64,000 nt of DNA from Affinundibacterium macrobrachii (lineage in GTDB: Bacteria; Pseudomonadota; Gammaproteobacteria; Burkholderiales; Burkholderiaceae_D): positions 1,235,352-1,299,351 of the forward strand of contig NZ_BMYT01000001.1 in assembly GCF_014652415.1 (NCBI RefSeq), in the 5' to 3' direction. Both the position numbers and the translations under genes were made by a program. Positions 60,011 to 64,000 of the stretch are shown piece after piece (the stretch's first letter is position 1; every line of letters begins with the position of its first letter). Under the pieces are notes generated by a model. The model saw only the letters and a list, made by a program, of their open reading frames with translations, searched no databases and was not told where the DNA came from.

Positions 60011-60487
60011 TTACTGCGTAGATTGCGTTGATTGCGTTGATTGCGCCTGAACGTCGCTGGCAGCGAGGTCGGAACGTGCCATCAAATCTGCCTCATGCGC
60101 ATCGCGAATTGTTTTTGCTAAGGTAAATGTGGTGCTGATCAAGAATAACCAACTGACTACCATATAATTCTTTTCCGCAGCAGGAATATTCATACGCCAC
60201 AGTCCCCAAGCTGTTAATAAAACAGCGGCTGCGAATGCAACCCAAACGGTCATCACCCATGAAGGCGTATCGACTTGCCCATCACGATTGTCACGGATCA
60301 TTTTAGCGACCGCAAAGCAGGCAAATAAGCTAAAGAACAAACCCAAAGCAACGAAAGCCCGATCTAACTCCTGACCAGGTAATTGAATCGTGCCAACCGC
60401 ACACGCCACCACTGCGATCGCAAACGCTAACCAAACCTGCAAACGCCACGCATTACTATCACGATGCATAATGTACTGTGTTGCCAT
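60011..60487 (-). CDS. YiaA/YiaB-type four-helix membrane protein
   Basis: 158 residues from the ATG at 60487, chosen because AAGGGG precedes it; the longer frame adds 13 residues. It has two copies of a two-helix unit (about 17-55 and 74-130); the second carries PSWVMTVWVAFAAAVLLTAWGL and MVVSWLFLISTTFTLAKTIRD, typical of the YiaAB domain. The first helix of each unit starts with a W-x-x-x-V-W-V/L-A-F pattern, so the protein is an internal duplication. The C-terminus ends in a (S-T-Q)x3 run encoded by a 9-bp tandem array. It is encoded right after telA on the same strand. Confidence 0.85.
   Translation of the reverse strand: MATQYIMHRDSNAWRLQVWLAFAIAVVACAVGTIQLPGQELDRAFVALGLFFSLFACFAVAKMIRDNRDGQVDTPSWVMTVWVAFAAAVLLTAWGLWRMNIPAAEKNYMVVSWLFLISTTFTLAKTIRDAHEADLMARSDLAASDVQAQSTQSTQSTQ
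60014..60043 (-). repeat. 9-bp tandem repeat encoding C-terminal Ser-Thr-Gln run
   Basis: Three copies of a 9-bp unit (plus strand TTGCGTTGA, first copy CTGCGTAGA) followed by a partial unit, adjacent to the stop codon of the YiaA gene. As the unit is a multiple of three, copy changes would keep the frame and only lengthen the tail. Confidence 0.8.
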
Positions 60488-60570
60488 ACTTAATTCCCCT
60501 TTTTTATAAGTCATCACTGCATTCAAAAACTCATCACACCAAATACTATTTTAAAAACCTAGTTGAGCGA

Positions 60571-61773
60571 CTACAAAGCGACTGGTCCAGATAATTCTAG
60601 CTGTGTTGCTGCACGCGCCTGTTGTTGACGATGCTTATCTAGATAGTGTTCTGCCTTTTGCAATTGCTGTTGCAGAATATGATTGTTCTGTCCCATCACA
60701 TCAATTGCCTTCGAGCGAAACGTATCCATCGCATCCATCGTTTTAAATGTTTGCTCAAACATTTCTTTCAGTTTGTCGATTCCCAACATCGGATTTTGTG
60801 CAAACTGACCAACCTTATCCGCATGTTGATTTAATTGTCGGCCTGTTTCTGCGACCAAATTCTCTATCGTGCTATTTATTCCGCTTAAGGCATCCATCAC
60901 TTTCATTTGATTACCAGTTGCACGAGCCAGCGTTTGCGCCACCGCCAATGCACTCATGCCAGTTGTAGCGACGCGACTACAACCATTCATCATTTCGCGG
61001 CCGGTCTTCTTTAACACATCTAAGGCCAGATAACCATTGGTACAAACTGCTTGTTGCGTCAACATATCTTGTAGATTCTGCCTTGCATAAAACAATACCT
61101 CTTGTTCTAGAGCTTGCGCACGCAATGCATCAGTAGTCTTAAGAATTTGTACGCGTTCATGCAAACGGCGATCTAAGGTTTCTGCAAAGTGAATAGCGGC
61201 ATTCAGTTTTTGCATGGCTTCCCATAACTTTTGACGCGTCGCTTCAATATCAATCACATCACGTTGCATATCGTCACGCGCGGCATACAACTGTTGCATA
61301 CTCTTTTGCAATTGTCCTGCCGCGCCCTGATATTTACGAAAATAACTTTGTAATTTATTCCCATAAGGAATCAAACCAAATAATTTTTTCGCTTGAAATA
61401 AATCCCCCTCTTTACCTGGATTTAAACCATCCAAATGTCCGCGCATCTCTTGTATCGCCTTAAATGCAGAACTATCTTCCATCCCAATAAAATTGGCTTG
61501 CATTAAGCGACCTTGCATTAATGTGGAAGCAATCGAGATTTCCTCGCGACCAAGTGCAAAAGCACTGTCAAGCCGTGCCTTGAAGCCCTCGCTTTGCAGA
61601 TCTTCGGTCAGCAATCCTTGCATAAAACGATCAACTTGCTCTTCCACCGCGTTTTTCAAGTCATCGGTCAACGGTACGGCTGTCTTTGCCATTTGCTCAC
61701 TAACAGGTGTCATCACCTCTGGTGCTTGCAATACAAATGTATCGTTTGAACTACCCACAATCTGCTCGGTCAT
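60571..61773 (-). CDS. telA: TelA/KlaA-family toxic anion resistance protein
   Basis: 400 residues, cytoplasmic, almost entirely helical with long coiled-coil stretches. Family features: VDRFMQGLL, ALGREEISIASTLMQGRLMQ, GLIPYGNKLQSYFRKYQGAAGQLQKSMQQL split over residues 140-175, and the QAVCTNGYLALDVLKKT segment. TelA proteins were named for tellurite resistance and are linked to cell-envelope stress, colicin and phage tolerance; the mechanism is not known. AAGGG precedes the start. It is followed by the YiaA gene on the same strand 83 bp further, and faces the XpaC-like gene. Confidence 0.93.
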   Translation of the reverse strand: MTEQIVGSSNDTFVLQAPEVMTPVSEQMAKTAVPLTDDLKNAVEEQVDRFMQGLLTEDLQSEGFKARLDSAFALGREEISIASTLMQGRLMQANFIGMEDSSAFKAIQEMRGHLDGLNPGKEGDLFQAKKLFGLIPYGNKLQSYFRKYQGAAGQLQKSMQQLYAARDDMQRDVIDIEATRQKLWEAMQKLNAAIHFAETLDRRLHERVQILKTTDALRAQALEQEVLFYARQNLQDMLTQQAVCTNGYLALDVLKKTGREMMNGCSRVATTGMSALAVAQTLARATGNQMKVMDALSGINSTIENLVAETGRQLNQHADKVGQFAQNPMLGIDKLKEMFEQTFKTMDAMDTFRSKAIDVMGQNNHILQQQLQKAEHYLDKHRQQQARAATQLELSGPVAL

Positions 61774-62102
61774 CTGATCCCTTTCGGTTAGATTTAAGAT
61801 ATTGGCAATTTAAATTGAATATGCCTAGATAGCAACAATTACTTTGGTGTGCAATCTCGATAAACTGCGCTTCACTACCTCTGTAAATAGTTGCGTGGGC
61901 CGGAGTTTGGAATTGATTGCGACTGATTTCCACTCAAGATTAAATAGTTTCAAGTTCTTACTCAAAAGGTGTCTGGATACGATACTCGGCGGCGACTTTT
62001 CAGAATGTCGCCAGAAAATTTATACGCAACCGAGATTCTACGGAATCAGTTTGCTTGTAAAATGAGAAACTACTATCAATCGCTATTTCATCTCATCTGG
62101 CT
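61774..62102. other. Divergent promoter region between telA and the phospholipase D gene
   Basis: 329 bp, AT-rich. I see no repeat, terminator or gene with a convincing start; small frames overlap the phospholipase D start but lack family features. Confidence 0.45.
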
Positions 62103-63713
62103 ATGCGCCCTGCAAACAAACTCAAACTTAGTTTCGCCATCTTTATTTTGCTGTGTCTATTTTCTTATTTAGACCGACCATTTCCCAACTCGAAAACGGT
62201 CTACGACAGCGTGCCTTTGCCCGCAACAACAGCGGGTAATCTGCAAGCGAGTTTCGAGTTTTTATCTGCCGACAAAAAGAATGCGCAATCGTGGTCATTA
62301 CCAGATTACATCAACTCCGTCACCGCCGAGCACCCGCAAAAAACCGGGGCGTATATTTTAGAAAATGGATTCGAAGCGTTACTCGCGCGTGCATGGTTGG
62401 CCGACCATGCAACCAAGAGCATCGAGGTCCAGTATTTTATTTGGAGCAATGACAACATCGGTACCTTAGCCTCGGAAGCCTTAATCCGCGCGGCCAATCG
62501 CGGTGTTAAAGTACGCGTCATCGTTGATGATTTGCTCATCGAAGCAGAAGACAAAACCATACTCGCGTTAGCCAAACATCCCAATGTAGAAATTCGCATC
62601 TACAATCCCAAACATCGCGTTGGTACCAATATTGGTAAACGTTTATGGAATATTGTCGCTGACTTTAAATCAGCCAATCAGCGCATGCATGACAAAACCT
62701 TCGTGGTCGACGGCTTGGTCGCAATCACTGGCGGCCGTAATATGGCAAGTGAATATTTTAATTTCCATCATGAATCTAATTTTCGTGATCGCGATGTATT
62801 AATACTCGGCAGCGCCGTCGCCAAAGTCGGTAACAACTTTAATAATTTCTGGCGACACCCCTTGAGTGTTCCTGTAGAAACCATTTTTGCGGAACATCGC
62901 TTCATGCAAGCATCACCGGAAATTAGCAATCAAGAAGTGGCCAACATCTATCAACAATTGCATGCCTATGCGAATCTCGATAGTAATTTTGATCCCTTAC
63001 TCAAACAAGCGATACGTAGCATCCCAGAATCATTCGAACGCTTGTCAAAAGAAATTGTCTGGACAGACGTGGAATTTATTCATGACATACCAGGGAAAAA
63101 CCGCAGTGCGGATTTGCAAGGTGGCGGTGATAGCACGCGCGCATTAGCGACTTTGGTGAATCAAGCGCAGCAAGAAATCTTGATCCAGTCACCGTATTTA
63201 GTTTTATCCGACAAAGCAATCGCGATGATTAAACGCAGTTTAGAGCGAGGCGTAAAAATCACCATCAATACCAATTCCTTGGCTTCTACCGACAACTTAC
63301 AAGCCTTTAGTGGCTATCGTAACCAGCGTGAAGAATTGTTAAAGATGGGAGTAAAAATCTTTGAATTTCGACCAGATGCAGAAAGTCGAGGGAAATTACT
63401 CAAGTCTCCTGTCATCGACAAATACAAACCCGCGGTATTTAGCCTGCACGCCAAATCGATGGTGATCGACAATAAGATCGCTTATGTGGGAACATTTAAT
63501 TTCGATCCACGTTCTGAGAATCTGAATACCGAAGTCGGCGTGATCATCCGCAACCAACAAATTGCGAAACAACTGGCACAAGCGATAGAACAAGATATCC
63601 AACCCGGCAATAGCTGGAACGCCGAACTCGATGATCCTGATCAACACGTCGCATACTCGAAGCGATTTCAGGTTTGGCTAATGCAGTTACTGCCGCTACG
63701 CCCCATCTTATAA
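62103..63713 (+). CDS. Phospholipase D family protein (cardiolipin synthase ClsC-like)
   Basis: 536 residues. An N-terminal membrane anchor (about 7-22, LKLSFAIFILLCLFSYLD) precedes two PLD half-domains, each with a complete HKD motif: H196-x-K198-x4-D203 (RMHDKTFVVDG) and H449-x-K451-x4-D456 (SLHAKSMVIDN). The second continues GTFNFDPRSENLNTEVGV, typical of ClsC-type cardiolipin synthases, which use phosphatidylethanolamine with phosphatidylglycerol. The active domains would be in the periplasm. No ribosome site is visible before the ATG. It is divergent from telA. Confidence 0.9.
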   Translation: MRPANKLKLSFAIFILLCLFSYLDRPFPNSKTVYDSVPLPATTAGNLQASFEFLSADKKNAQSWSLPDYINSVTAEHPQKTGAYILENGFEALLARAWLADHATKSIEVQYFIWSNDNIGTLASEALIRAANRGVKVRVIVDDLLIEAEDKTILALAKHPNVEIRIYNPKHRVGTNIGKRLWNIVADFKSANQRMHDKTFVVDGLVAITGGRNMASEYFNFHHESNFRDRDVLILGSAVAKVGNNFNNFWRHPLSVPVETIFAEHRFMQASPEISNQEVANIYQQLHAYANLDSNFDPLLKQAIRSIPESFERLSKEIVWTDVEFIHDIPGKNRSADLQGGGDSTRALATLVNQAQQEILIQSPYLVLSDKAIAMIKRSLERGVKITINTNSLASTDNLQAFSGYRNQREELLKMGVKIFEFRPDAESRGKLLKSPVIDKYKPAVFSLHAKSMVIDNKIAYVGTFNFDPRSENLNTEVGVIIRNQQIAKQLAQAIEQDIQPGNSWNAELDDPDQHVAYSKRFQVWLMQLLPLRPIL

Positions 63714-63919
63714 TTGACATGTGAAAACGGAATTTACACGTAAAAAAACCTTAAGACCTAAGCATTTAAACCTCAGCCGAAAAAAAGAATAAGTCTTATT
63801 GTCATTCATAAAAGACTCGCACATTTTTTCGATTCATATTTAGTCAAGAATCTTTCTTTAGAGATATATGCGGCATAAATCGTGCTAGCATAAGATGCAA
63901 ACTTCGCGAAGGTGGCATC

Positions 63920-64000
63920 ATGTCAGATCACGTCAAGCTAGATGAAGAGCAGCATAAGACGGCCGATGTTCACTATCGGCTATTAGTCGATAGCATCACC
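63920..64000 (+). CDS. Start of a probable PAS-domain sensor protein (3' end outside window)
   Basis: Only 27 codons are visible, starting MSDHVKLDEEQHKTADVHYR and continuing LLVDSIT. An AAGGTGG ribosome site lies 6 bases before the ATG. The ending RLLVDSIT resembles the start of PAS domains in sensor histidine kinases and diguanylate cyclases (often RLLVDSITDYAI), so a sensor is likely, but the class is open. Confidence 0.6.
   Translation, partial: MSDHVKLDEEQHKTADVHYRLLVDSIT

Overview
The window looks like chromosome from a betaproteobacterium of the order Burkholderiales, most like Oxalobacteraceae (an Undibacterium-type genome is my best guess). This is inferred from protein style (split pntAA/pntAB/pntB, panD, nudJ-mnmA, a SQR-trxC-RND sulfide locus), moderate base composition and abundant palindromic intergenic repeats. 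No rRNA, tRNA, CRISPR array, insertion sequence or prophage was seen.

Layout. 1-8.6 kb: the end of a TonB-dependent receptor, then a collagen and imino-acid module: an M9 collagenase divergent from trans-3-hydroxy-L-proline dehydratase, an Xaa-Pro peptidase and a pyrroline-2-carboxylate reductase-like protein, followed by a POT peptide transporter. 6.05-6.9 and 10.2-11.0 kb: clusters of a dispersed palindromic element whose stems covary between copies. 8.7-11.4 kb: YceI, DUF5329, a small phosphatase and a membrane protein. 11.6-15.3 kb: proton-translocating transhydrogenase genes with panD lodged among them. 15.8-20.3 kb: nudJ, mnmA and an M14 carboxypeptidase. 20.6-31.1 kb: a sulfide-oxidation locus (SQR, TrxC, DUF2892, RND pump and adaptor, divergent ArsR repressor with clear operators, TauE exporter, persulfide dioxygenase), with a SIR2-like protein beside it. 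31.1-41.9 kb: phosphofructokinase, a large GGDEF-EAL protein, a CNNM/CorC protein, a TPR protein, YitT, a FabH-like synthase and DsbA. 42-47.1 kb: maltose/alpha-glucan utilisation (GH13, GH65 phosphorylase, beta-phosphoglucomutase) under tandem LacI-type operators and with an attenuator-like leader. 47.4-51 kb: small accessory proteins (DUF2695, unknown, Imm10-like, VOC, SSB-like, glycine-zipper). 51.1-59 kb: a prolyl oligopeptidase, then an unusual P450 / membrane patatin / lectin-like cluster. 59.1-64 kb: XpaC-like, YiaA and TelA membrane-stress proteins, a phospholipase D/cardiolipin synthase and the start of a probable PAS sensor.

Most interesting: (i) the dispersed hairpin element with compensatory stem changes, (ii) short tandem arrays abutting start or stop codons of several genes, (iii) the P450-patatin-lectin cluster with an altered P450 I-helix, (iv) an attenuator-like leader before the alpha-glucosidase, and (v) the compact collagen/3-hydroxyproline module. 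All family assignments were made by eye from motifs; no database search was run.
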